Below the pieces are notes generated by a model. That model did no database searches. It saw only the letters and a list, made by a program, of their open reading frames with translations, and was not told where the DNA came from. From the NCBI GenBank assembly GCA_025175895.1, contig CM045988.1, forward strand, positions 10,879,647 to 10,943,646: a stretch of DNA of 64,000 bases, in the 5' to 3' direction. Numbering within the stretch: the first letter of the stretch is position 1; each line of letters opens with the position of its first letter. The position numbers and the translations under genes are program-made. Source of the DNA: Wurfbainia villosa (lineage: Eukaryota; Streptophyta; Magnoliopsida; Zingiberales; Zingiberaceae). Positions 45,233-54,265 of this stretch are shown in pieces.

Positions 45233-45944
45233 TGTTGGTGCAATCGGCCCAGGTCACGATTGACCAGGACTCGAGCTTGACTCGAGAGATGTTTTGATGT
45301 TCAACAAAAACATATAAAAATGTAATTGTCATGGGAAAGTCCAAGTCATGGGTACTTGGAATGGAAAGTCCAAGTTGTACACTTGGCATTTGGGAAAGAC
45401 CAAGGCATGGGTACTTGGCATGGAAAGTCCAAGTGAGACACTTGGCATTTGGGAAAGTCCAAGCATAGGTCTTGACAATGGAAAGTCCAACATAGGTTGG
45501 CAAGGGAAAGTCCAAGCTTGAGTCTTGGCATTTGAGAAGTCCAAGGGGTTTGTTATTGGCGGCGTAAAGTCCAAGCGGGAGTCTTGGCAGCATAAGTCCA
45601 ATGGTTGGCGGCGTAAAGTCTGAGCGGAGTCTTGGCAGCATAAGTCTAATGTGCCTTGGCGGTGTAGACACCGTATGTATGATATAACCGATGGAAGCAC
45701 CTGAAGGCTAGCGCAATGGATGAACAAGTCATGGATGACTTGGAGGGATCCGAGAGGTAGGAACCATTCGGTTCCGAACCACGTTATATGATTGTGTTTG
45801 TGTGATTGTCTATTTCGTTATTGTTATTATTATCTATATTCCACTGTGCTAACGAAAATTATAGATGAACACGCGAACAAATTCCATCGACATATAGCAC
45901 GACGCTATTCACCCCCGCCTCTAGCATTCCAATGATCCCCTACA
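45233..45944 (+). repeat. 5' LTR of M, internally shortened
   Basis: 712 bp, TGTTGGTGCAATCGGCCC...GATCCCCTACA, against about 1.63 kb for J. It keeps the start, the CTTGG...CCAAG minisatellite (45335-45660) and the GCTATTCACCCCC end motif (45904-45925). About 0.9 kb between GGAGGGATCCGA (about 45750) and the GGAACCATTCGGTTCCGAACC string is missing; in J this part holds the palindromes and TATA box. Confidence 0.8.
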
Positions 45945-45946
45945 AG

Positions 45947-45958
45947 TGGTATCAGAGT
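45947..45958 (+). other. Primer-binding site of M
   Basis: TGGTATCAGAGT, two bases after the LTR. Confidence 0.85.
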
Positions 45959-46009
45959 GAGGCCACTCTTCAAAGTTTAACAACTAAGGGAGCACGCTAG
46001 AGGGTGAAG

Positions 46010-47707
46010 ATGGACGTCCAAGAACAACTAGGATGGGACATCAACACACCGGTGCTCTACACCCTATACGAACGAGAAAGCTTCAATTCTTGGAAGAGAA
46101 GAATTGAAGATTTTATTATGATGAGAGATTTTGAGGAATGGTCCATTTTGATGGATGGATTCGAATATCCAAAAGGACCAAAGGGTGGTTTCCTCAAGAA
46201 GAAGAAATGGAGTGAAGATCAACTCCAAAGATTCGAGAAAAACAAGAAGGTAATCCAATTTATCTTTGATTTAATTTCTAATAACTTCTTGTGTAGCCTA
46301 GGTGAGTGCATGGATGTCAAAGAGCTTTGGAGCAATTTGGCCAAGCTCCATGAAAGTCCATCACCGGTACAAGAGGAAGGGACCAAAGAGGCAAGCACAT
46401 CATCCTCACAAGGAAGTGAGGACTTGGAGGTTGAGAGACCATCAACATCCAAGGAGGAAGAGGAAGTAGAATCGGAGGAGACCTCCACCTCTAGAATTGA
46501 GGGGGAGGAGATTAGAGCATCCTCAACACCGGAGCACCAAGAGGAGCCATCCACATCCGGTCGAGAGGAAGGGAAAGCTCAAGAAACCCTCACCACCGAA
46601 CTTGGTAACTCAAGCAATTTGGTCTTAAATAAAAAACATATAATTTTGTTTGAGTGTAGGGAAAGTGGGCATTACAAGAGAAAATGCCCAAAGAGAGTAA
46701 GAAAAGTTCCATCGGCACCTAAAAGACAAGAGAAGTCAAAGGAAGCCGGCGCCCCGACAATTAAAAGCAAAAAGCATGTGGTGTGCTTCAAGTGTCACCA
46801 AGAAGGACATTATAGGAGTCAATGTCCTATGGGAAAGAAGAAAGGGCAAGAAGGAGCAACTCATGCAGGGGGAGCTAAGGCTAACCCTAAGGTATATTTC
46901 ATTAATGCACCTTCAAATTTTAAGGTCAAAAAGCATGCTAGAAATAATGTTAGCAATCTTGCTATCTCTCATGAAAAGCATGCTAGAAATAATAGATATA
47001 TTTGTTTAGGTGCTAAAAATGTTAATATTTCAACGAAGGTGAAATTTGGGACTAATGTCCCTAGAAAAGTTTTACCTAGGGAGTCTATTAGGAAAATAGG
47101 AGAACACCTAGGTCTTAATCTCAAATGGACTAGGCATATGCCTAGAAAAAACAATGCCCAAAGACCAAATCAAAATTCAAAAATTGGGCAATTAAAATTA
47201 GAAAATCAAGCCTTGAGGTCAAGGCTTGAGAAATTAGAAAAGACCCTTAGGAATATAAAAAATCAATTTAAAGGGTCAAATGATCAAAAGTCTAGGTCTA
47301 AGAGTCAAAGTCAACACCTAGGACCTAAGAGACAAAAGTCAACCAAGGGCAAGCAAGGTTTGGGTCACAAACCTAAGCCTAAGGTGGCTTGTCATAGTGT
47401 TCCATTTGATTATGGAACACAAACTAGGTCTAGAAAGACCAAGGTCAATAGGAAAGTCATCCCTAGAGTTGACCATGGTGTGTGCCTAGTAGCTAGAGTT
47501 TCAAGGAAACCTAGGGTGGCCACTAAGAATGTTATTAGGGAGGAAATCCCTAAGGTTAACCTAGGCAAGACCAAAATGACCAAGGCTACAAAGCCTAGGA
47601 GGGTCATTAGGAAGGTATCTAGGGAGGTTATCCCTAAGGAATACCTAATTAACCCTAGGAGCTCAAATAGGTTTTGGGTTCCTAAGAGCGTGATTTATTC
47701 ACACTAG
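46010..47707 (+). CDS. gag polyprotein of element M (intact frame)
   Basis: A 565-residue open frame, the only uninterrupted gag in the window. The first ATG is at 46010; a GTG six bases earlier is in frame but not needed. The N-terminal gag domain (about 1-120) has LGWDINTP, SWKRRIEDF and VKELWSNLAKLHE. An acidic Ser/Glu/Thr linker follows (about 125-200). Two zinc knuckles come next. The first (FECRESGHYKRKC) lacks its first Cys, which reads Leu. The second (CFKCHQEGHYRSQC) is complete. The C-terminal half is strongly basic, with a coiled-coil-like helix (LENQALRSRLEKLEKTL), and ends EYLINP...FWVPKSVI, the same C-terminus as C and N gags. The role would be capsid formation and RNA packaging. 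Expression is doubtful because the upstream LTR lacks the TATA region. Confidence 0.88.
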   Translation: MDVQEQLGWDINTPVLYTLYERESFNSWKRRIEDFIMMRDFEEWSILMDGFEYPKGPKGGFLKKKKWSEDQLQRFEKNKKVIQFIFDLISNNFLCSLGECMDVKELWSNLAKLHESPSPVQEEGTKEASTSSSQGSEDLEVERPSTSKEEEEVESEETSTSRIEGEEIRASSTPEHQEEPSTSGREEGKAQETLTTELGNSSNLVLNKKHIILFECRESGHYKRKCPKRVRKVPSAPKRQEKSKEAGAPTIKSKKHVVCFKCHQEGHYRSQCPMGKKKGQEGATHAGGAKANPKVYFINAPSNFKVKKHARNNVSNLAISHEKHARNNRYICLGAKNVNISTKVKFGTNVPRKVLPRESIRKIGEHLGLNLKWTRHMPRKNNAQRPNQNSKIGQLKLENQALRSRLEKLEKTLRNIKNQFKGSNDQKSRSKSQSQHLGPKRQKSTKGKQGLGHKPKPKVACHSVPFDYGTQTRSRKTKVNRKVIPRVDHGVCLVARVSRKPRVATKNVIREEIPKVNLGKTKMTKATKPRRVIRKVSREVIPKEYLINPRSSNRFWVPKSVIYSH

Positions 47708-47918
47708 ATGGGTTTAGGGTGTGTCAACCTTGATTGGATGGGTAGTTAACTCAACCATGATAAAGGTGGCACTTTAGGTAATTTTCAAGGTTATGGGTAC
47801 CTTGAAAATAGATTTGATCTTATGTTCCTAAAGAATTTAGGATATGCCAATACATTTTTTGAATTATGAAAAATCAATTAAATTGGCACAATTTAGGATT
47901 AGAGGTCAAAGTGTACCA
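47708..47918 (+). other. M sequence 3' of gag
   Basis: AT-rich, no domain seen. Ends at the F LTR. Confidence 0.5.
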
Positions 47919-48538
47919 TATTAGTTATAGCCCTAGAACCAATCATGTGATGGTTGAATAGGGAACATTTTGTATCATATTCTATAAAGGCAAAGGATTG
48001 GTTATTATATATTTACGTCTTGCTTGTGCCAGCTAAATTAAATATATAATAATGCCCTAGAAAAGTAGGTTCTTATCTACAGCACATCAATTGACAGAAT
48101 TGATTATGAGAGGCTGTAGAGAATACTTTCCTAAATGTTCCTAGTCAAGTATTAATATGCAAGGGCAATATTAATACATAAAGACTAGCATGTAGGTCAA
48201 TTGATGACTTGATCTCACAAGTCATGGATATATGATATCAAGTTGACACATGGATATATATTAGAGAATATATACTGAACTGACCCGCCATGAGAAAGTT
48301 TCATGGATCGGCATATGAGTGTCATAAACTTTCTCATGTGACTATTGGTATGAATAGTCCTCAAACCTGAAGTCACTACGGTTCCCTACATAAGGAGTTA
48401 TGTACTTTGGTATCGTCAAACGTCACCCGTAACAGGATGGACTATAAAGGCGATTACTGGGTATGTAACAAATTATGCGGAGGGATGTGAGTGATGTAGA
48501 TGGGATCTATCCCTCCCATATGACGGGAGTGATATATG
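47919..48538 (+). repeat. 5' LTR of F, portion before E
   Basis: Aligns, complemented, to the right end of solo LTR G (61070-61690): both contain AGCCCTAGA(A/G)CCAATCAT and a GATGTAGATGGGATC string. Ends ATATG (48534-48538), the left TSD of E. Confidence 0.85.
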
Positions 48539-49658
48539 TGTTGGATCGATGCGGTTCGCTAGAGGGGGGGGTGAATAGCGAAAAGCCTTTTTCTTTCGAA
48601 TTCGTTTCAAGACAAATATACGCAGCGGAAATGTAAATGAAACAAAAAGAGACAAGTTTGTTTTTTTACTTGGTTTGTAGCCTTCGGCTACTACTCCAAG
48701 GCCATAATGGTCCTAGACCGTGTACGGAGGGCAATTCACTAAAACACTCCTCCTCGTTGGAGGTAGGAGTTTGACGATTACAAAAAAACTTCGAAGCAAA
48801 ATGATAGAGAGACCAACCCTCTCTTCTATTAAAGTAAAATGCAACGATAGAAAAACCTCGAGTAAAAGAGTTGCAATATTGAAAACAATAACAAGGATTA
48901 TACCAACAACTAAAAAAAAAGACCTTAAGCTAGGGTTGTTGGCAGCACTTCGTTGTGGTAGAGTCGTCGGAGAGTCGCAGCATTGTGGAAGCTTTTGAGC
49001 ACTTAGAATTCTTGTAAAAACCCTAGGTTAGGACCTCCTTTTATAGCCTTTGAGCCCCTTTTCGAGAGGAACCCTAGCCAATCATATTTGAGCACCACTC
49101 CCCTTGAAATTTGGTGATAAACCTTGACTCCTCGAGGCTGATCCTTTGAGATGGCCATCACCGGTCCGATTCTGGCGATCGATCGAGTGCTAGCCGTAGT
49201 CACTCGACTGATGGACGGCAGTCGAGTCCTTCAGGTTGGCAATCGACTAATGCTGGCTGCAAGGCAATGTTAGCCTAAAGAAAACATTATTTCGACGGTC
49301 GTCGACCGTCCGATCTCGACCTAGACCACCTATGAGATGTCTTGGGTCGGATCTATGCTTAAGTCTTTCCCCGTAACGAGGATACGACCTTACTTACACT
49401 CGCACACACGAGCTTACCTCGATACTTACGTGTTGCTTTTGCTTCCGGCCTTCCACTCAATTCCTTCGGCTCCCTCCGAAGTCACTTGAGTGTCACCCGA
49501 CCACCGCGGCTTCCTCCGGGTGTCGCTAGCCTTCAGCTCCAGCTATAGCAAATTTCTGCACACTCGATTCAGCTCGTGAGATAACAACATGAGCTTAACT
49601 TTGTATCGTTTGCTATAATCAAAACTCAGGTTCGACTTAGGTGCCTACTGCACCAACA
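48539..49658 (-). repeat. 3' LTR of E
   Basis: 1120 bp, TGTTGGATCGATGCGG...CTACTGCACCAACA on the plus strand. End motif at 48559-48580; TATA (sense TATAAAAG) at 49038-49045; partly eroded palindromes at 49160-49260. Confidence 0.9.
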
Positions 49659-50603
49659 ATCTCCCCCTTTTTGATTTATGGCAAACCCACATACAAAGTT
49701 AAGAAAAAACAAATTAAGTGCATTAAGTAAAATGAGCAAGAGATATGCATGAATGTGTAGGAGTATATAAAAACTCTTTTTCAAGTGCTCCCCCTTGAGG
49801 AATCCTCCCCCTTGACCGAGGGTGAGTACTTGAGAAAGAGTTTTAACTCTCCCCCTTGATATTTGCTACTAAAAAAGAATTAAGTAATCGAAATTACTTA
49901 ATATTGGCCATAGTATTTAAAATAAGTTTTAAGTTAAGAAAATGATTTCTTAACCTTGGCCTTTACTTTCGTTTTGTTAACAAGTTAACTTAAAGTTAAG
50001 TAAATTATTTGTTAACAAAAACAAGTTAAGAATATGTTTAAGTTAAGAATTCCCTTAACTTGTAAGTTAAGAATTCCCTTAACTTGTTTTGTTAACTTAA
50101 AGTTAAGTAAGCCTTGGCCAAAAAAAAATTGATCCCTTAACTTTGGCCGATCCCTTAACTTTGGCCTTTTCCCCCCCCTTTTGCCATATATCGAAAAAAG
50201 CGAGGGTGTGTGTGGAATAAGTATTAATTTTAAAGTCCAAGCATGTTCCACATTATTTCAAAAATAATATACTGAAAATAATTTCATCTATAAAATATTC
50301 GACTCATATTTGACTTGATTGATATGAAAGATCAACCAGTCCTGGTCAGAGTCGGTTAGTATGTATGATTATACTCCATGGTTCATGGCGATGCACTAGC
50401 TCTACATCTGGAACCAGGAGTAAGGTCCTAACATCTCACGCCCATCTACGTGGCTAAGTACACAAACACATTAGTCCTATGTGTTGTGAGATGTACTGGC
50501 TCCTTAAATCTATAGGTGCATGATATCTAAGGTATGTCCTATGGTAGTTCCATAATAATGAAAAAGAAAGAAATAGTAGTAAGAACATATAATTTGCAAG
50601 TAC
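49659..50603 (-). other. E 3' noncoding region
   Basis: A polypurine tract abuts the LTR. 49970-50110 contains overlapping inverted repeats of AAGTTAAG...CTTAACTT type, including two near-identical copies of TTAAGAATTCCCTTAACTTG. No gene. Confidence 0.7.
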
Positions 50604-52043
50604 CTATTCTATTACGCACATGCCCAATTTTCGTCTTAATAGACTAAATTCGGCTTTAGGTAGGGGTTTAGTAAATAGGTCTGCCAAGTTGGACTTCGAT
50701 TCGACGTATTCGAGTTGTATGGCTCCGTTGGCCACATGTTCTCGAATGAAATGGTGTTTGACCTCTATATGTTTGGTCCTAGAGTGACATATTGGATTCT
50801 TTGTAAGATTAATTGAACTAATGTTATCTACGTGAAGTTTAGTATTCGTAAAGTCTAACTTAAAGTCGTAGAGAGTGTGCTTCATCCAAAGAAACTGAGA
50901 GACACACTCACCCATCGCGATGTATTCGGCTTCGGTGGTAGATAAAGCAGCACAGTGTTGCTTCCTACTGCACCAACTCACTAGACTTGAGCCAAGAAGT
51001 TGATAACAACCACTCGTGCTCTTTCTATCGAGCTTACTACCGGCATAGTCCGAATCGGAGTAGTCGGCTAGTTCGAACTCGGTAGATCTAGGATACCAAA
51101 TACCGACATTAAGTGTACCCTTTAGATATCTAAAGATACGCTTAACTAGGGTTAGGTGAGACTCCTTAGCACAGATTTGAAACCTGGCGCACATACTTAC
51201 TGCGAATAAGATGTCGGGTCGACTCACAGTTAAGTATAGGAGACTTCCTATCGCGCTCCTATAGTACTTTAAGTCAATGGACTTACTTTCTAGGTCTTCC
51301 CCTATGTTAACATTTATCGCCATTGGGGTGTTTATTACCTTAGCGTCTTGCATTCCAAATCTTTTAATTAACTCCTTAGTGTATTTTTGTTGATATAGGT
51401 ATATACCATCCTTAGTTTGTTTAATTTGTAGACCTAAAAAGAAACTTAACTCGCCTACCAAGTTCATTTCGAACTCACTTTCCATGAGCGAAACGAACTC
51501 GTTTAGTAAGGCTGAGTTAGAGGTTCCAAAAATTATATCGTCTACGTAAATTTGAGCTATGAATATTTCTTTACCTAAGGTTTTTACGAAGAGAGTTGGG
51601 TCAACTAAGCCTTGGTTAAACCCTTTTGACTTAAGATGGATTGAAAGTCTCTCGTACCAAGCTCGAGGAGCTTGTTTAAGTCCATAGAGAGCTTTCTTAA
51701 GTTTTAGAACATGATCGGGTTTATCTAGATTTTTGAATCCGGGGGGTTGGCTAACATAAACTTCTTCTTTAATGTATCCATTTAGGAATGCCGACTTAAC
51801 ATCCATTTGAAATAGCTTAAATCCTCGATGTGCGGCATAAGCTAGCAACATTCGAATAGATTCGAGTCTAGCTACTGGGGCATAGGTTTCGTCGTAATCT
51901 AAGCCTTCGACTTGACTAAACCCTTTGGCGACTAACCTAGCCTTGTTTCTAACTACTTCACCTTTATCATCAAGCTTATTTCGAAACACCCACCTTGTTC
52001 CAATTATCGTTTTGTCTTTAGGTGGTGGTACTAATTCCCACAC
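50604..52043 (-). CDS. E reverse transcriptase and RNase H
   Basis: Open frame of 479 residues counted from an internal Met (52043). The reading actually continues upstream to a TAA at 52056-52058, beyond which the protease-integrase part lies in the same frame. RT: MWELVPPPKDKTIIGTRWVF at the start, MDVKSAFLNG with catalytic Asp about residue 81, ALYGLKQAPRAWYERL at about 118-133, YVDD at about 166-169, VSRPDILFAV at about 273-282. RNase H: SDSDYAG (about 329-335), STTEAEYIA (Glu about 371), HVDN (Asp about 406), RTKHIEVKHHFIRE with His (about 422-435) and the end NLADLFTKPLP. All catalytic residues are present. The enzyme would copy element RNA into DNA inside particles. Confidence 0.95.
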   Translation of the reverse strand: MWELVPPPKDKTIIGTRWVFRNKLDDKGEVVRNKARLVAKGFSQVEGLDYDETYAPVARLESIRMLLAYAAHRGFKLFQMDVKSAFLNGYIKEEVYVSQPPGFKNLDKPDHVLKLKKALYGLKQAPRAWYERLSIHLKSKGFNQGLVDPTLFVKTLGKEIFIAQIYVDDIIFGTSNSALLNEFVSLMESEFEMNLVGELSFFLGLQIKQTKDGIYLYQQKYTKELIKRFGMQDAKVINTPMAINVNIGEDLESKSIDLKYYRSAIGSLLYLTVSRPDILFAVSMCARFQICAKESHLTLVKRIFRYLKGTLNVGIWYPRSTEFELADYSDSDYAGSKLDRKSTSGCYQLLGSSLVSWCSRKQHCAALSTTEAEYIAMGECVSQFLWMKHTLYDFKLDFTNTKLHVDNISSINLTKNPICHSRTKHIEVKHHFIREHVANGAIQLEYVESKSNLADLFTKPLPKAEFSLLRRKLGMCVIE

Positions 52044-52058
52044 TTCATTCCTAGTAAA

Positions 52059-53681
52059 TTAAGCTAGCTCTTCTTGCATTGCAATAATCCAATCGGGATC
52101 AAGAAGAGCTTGTTCAATTGATTTGGGTTCTATCTTTGAAATTAAGGAAATTTGACTAAGGTTCCTATAGGATGCTCTAGTTCGAACTCCTAGATTAGGA
52201 TCTCCTATCACTTGATCAATAGGGTGGTTAGTCTGAATCCTAGATTGGGTTGGGTTTGTGTCACCTAATGCTTGATCAATGGGGTGACTTGGTTGAACAC
52301 TAGTTTGACTCGGATCACTTGTCACTTGGTCGACAAGAGAAGTTGGTTGATGTGGATTAGACTCGATCTCAGGGTCGGAGACGAGTTTGGTATCAGTGGG
52401 CTCAACACTTGGGGTCATTAAGGGTTTTGTAGGTTCGAGTACTTCATCGAACACTACATTAATAGTCTCTTCGACTTTAAGGGTATCGTGGTTATATACC
52501 CTATAGGCCCTACTCGTGGTTGAGTATCCTAAGAAGATTCCGGTGGAGGTTTTGGATTTGAATTTCCCTAGGTGGTTCTTAGTGTTTAAGATATGTACTT
52601 TACATCCAAATACCCTAAAGTACTTGATGTTGGGTACTTTATTGTGATAAATCTCGTAGGAGGTCTTAAGGTGCCTCTTTACCATAAGGATCCTATTCTG
52701 GACATAGCAAGTCGTGCTAATGGCTTCTGCCCAAAACCTATCAGGTAGGTCATATTCGTTCAACATGGTCCTAGCGGCTTCTTGTAGAGTTCGGTTTTTC
52801 CGCTCCTCTAGGCCATTTTGTTGAGGGGTCCTAGGGAAAGAGAATTCATGGTGGTATCCGTTTAGGTTACAGAAGTCGGTGAACCTTTGATTTTCGAATT
52901 CACCACCATGATCGCTTCTAAGTCTTTTAACCTTAAGGTTTTTTTGATTCTCGATTAATTTGAATAGATTGATTAATTGATCTAGGGTATCATTTTTATG
53001 TTTGATGAACCTAACCCAGGTAAACCTGGAGTAGTCGTCAATTATGACTAAGCAATATTGGCTTCTATTGAGTGACTTGGCTCCATGTGAATCGAATAGA
53101 TCCATATGCAGGAGCTCAAGTACACTTGAGGTTCGTTCTTGGTTAGTTAACTTGTGTTGTGTCCTAGGTTGTTTTCCTTGTTGACAAGCATTACAGATTT
53201 TATTAACCAAATTGTTGAGGTTGGGTAAGCCTCTGACTAAGCCACTCTGACTCATCTTGTGGACGACCCTTGGGTGCGAGTGACCGAGTCGTCGGTGCCA
53301 CAACCATGATTCCTCTTCCTGTGTCATAAGACATTTGGCTGAGGATTTGATTAAGTTAATTGTATAAATGTTATTTGTCCTAGTTCCTTTGAGTATTGTT
53401 TTAGCTATTTTATTTGTTTTAATTACACATTCATTTTCTAAAAATACGACCTTATAGTTATTGTCACATAATTGACTTACGCTAAGCAGGTTATATTCAA
53501 AATTCTCTACAAGTAATACATTTTTGATAACAAAATTCGAGTTAAGCTCGATATCACCTGATTTGATCATTTTGAGCTTGCCGTTATTCCCAAAGGCTAC
53601 CGATCCTTGTCGTTTGAATCGAAGCTTTGTGAATTTGAGTTGATCCCCGGTCATGTGTCGGGAGCAACCGCTGTCCAACAT
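52059..53681 (-). CDS. E protease and integrase
   Basis: Open frame of 540 residues from MLDSGCSRHMTGD. Protease D-S-G at residues 3-5. Pre-integrase HHCC zinc finger: H129, H134, C163, C166 (LWHRRLGH, CNACQQGK). Integrase catalytic triad: Asp about 194 (LHMDLFD), Asp about 257 (LRSDHGGEF), Glu about 293 (NGLEERKNRT). Then KYFRVFGCKVHIL and GIFLGYSTTSRAYRVYN, and a Pro/Ser/Asp-rich linker with tandem HPIDQ repeats. Ends MQEELA, then TAA where Gln is usual, in frame with the RT part. The Met used here is only the first in frame; homology starts a few residues earlier, just after a TAG. Confidence 0.95.
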   Translation of the reverse strand: MLDSGCSRHMTGDQLKFTKLRFKRQGSVAFGNNGKLKMIKSGDIELNSNFVIKNVLLVENFEYNLLSVSQLCDNNYKVVFLENECVIKTNKIAKTILKGTRTNNIYTINLIKSSAKCLMTQEEESWLWHRRLGHSHPRVVHKMSQSGLVRGLPNLNNLVNKICNACQQGKQPRTQHKLTNQERTSSVLELLHMDLFDSHGAKSLNRSQYCLVIIDDYSRFTWVRFIKHKNDTLDQLINLFKLIENQKNLKVKRLRSDHGGEFENQRFTDFCNLNGYHHEFSFPRTPQQNGLEERKNRTLQEAARTMLNEYDLPDRFWAEAISTTCYVQNRILMVKRHLKTSYEIYHNKVPNIKYFRVFGCKVHILNTKNHLGKFKSKTSTGIFLGYSTTSRAYRVYNHDTLKVEETINVVFDEVLEPTKPLMTPSVEPTDTKLVSDPEIESNPHQPTSLVDQVTSDPSQTSVQPSHPIDQALGDTNPTQSRIQTNHPIDQVIGDPNLGVRTRASYRNLSQISLISKIEPKSIEQALLDPDWIIAMQEELA

Positions 53682-54265
53682 CCATTGATCCTACACACAA
53701 GGTGGTTGGATTGGATGTTAGATTTTTTAAAAATTGGTTGTGAGTTGTTAAACCTAGGTCATCTCACCTGTGTCTATATGGTCAAGCATGTTATACTTAT
53801 GTGTTTTTTGTGAGATGACTTCCAATTAAGTTGATTAAGTGCATTTAGGTTTAAGTAATTTTATGTTAGATTTGGATTTGACCCTAGGCTTGTCAAGTTT
53901 ACCTTTTCAAGATCATGGCTTCTAAGTCGTGGCGAGGCACAGGGGCCTTCTTTTATCGGATCACCGACCACTTCCTTAGACAAAGCCATTTTCAAGAAAA
54001 TGATGACTTGACTCACCTAAGATTATTTCCTAGTCTAACTGGTTATTTTTTAAAAGAGGCTCCCCGAGGCTCAATCTTTTCGAAGAATTTTAGTTGGTTA
54101 TGTTTTTGAAAAGAGGCTCCCCGAGGCTCAATCTTTTTGAAGAATTTTAGTTGGTTATGCTCATGTTTTAAGTGAGTTCACAAGTTTTAAAGCACAAACT
54201 TTCTAAGTTAAAGCATGCAATTTCTAAGTTAAAGCACAAACTTTCTAAGTTAAAACATGCAATTT
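53682..54265 (-). other. E gag-pol spacer
   Basis: About 580 bp without coding character. On the plus strand, 54060-54160 has a duplicated GAGGCTCCCCGAGGCTCAAT unit and 54185-54290 has 3-4 copies of an ACTTTCTAAGTTAAAGCA unit. 53917-53987 matches the F leader. The pol edge (sense TTGTGTGTAG followed by GATCAATGG) looks like a 3' splice site. Confidence 0.65.

Larger units (their letters stand above)
45233..47918 (+). mobile_element. Element M: Sirevirus-like element, 5' part (LTR, PBS, gag)
   Basis: A short LTR, PBS and long open gag are visible; the element is interrupted at 47918 by F and its 3' half is outside the window. LTR ends, gag start and gag end place it with I and J. Whether it had a pol gene is unknown. 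Confidence 0.82.

Noticed and set aside
48720..48998. Basic open frame repeated at 56339-56578
   Set aside because: Lies in the R/U5 part of both E LTRs and differs in frame at the end; LTR sequence, not a gene.
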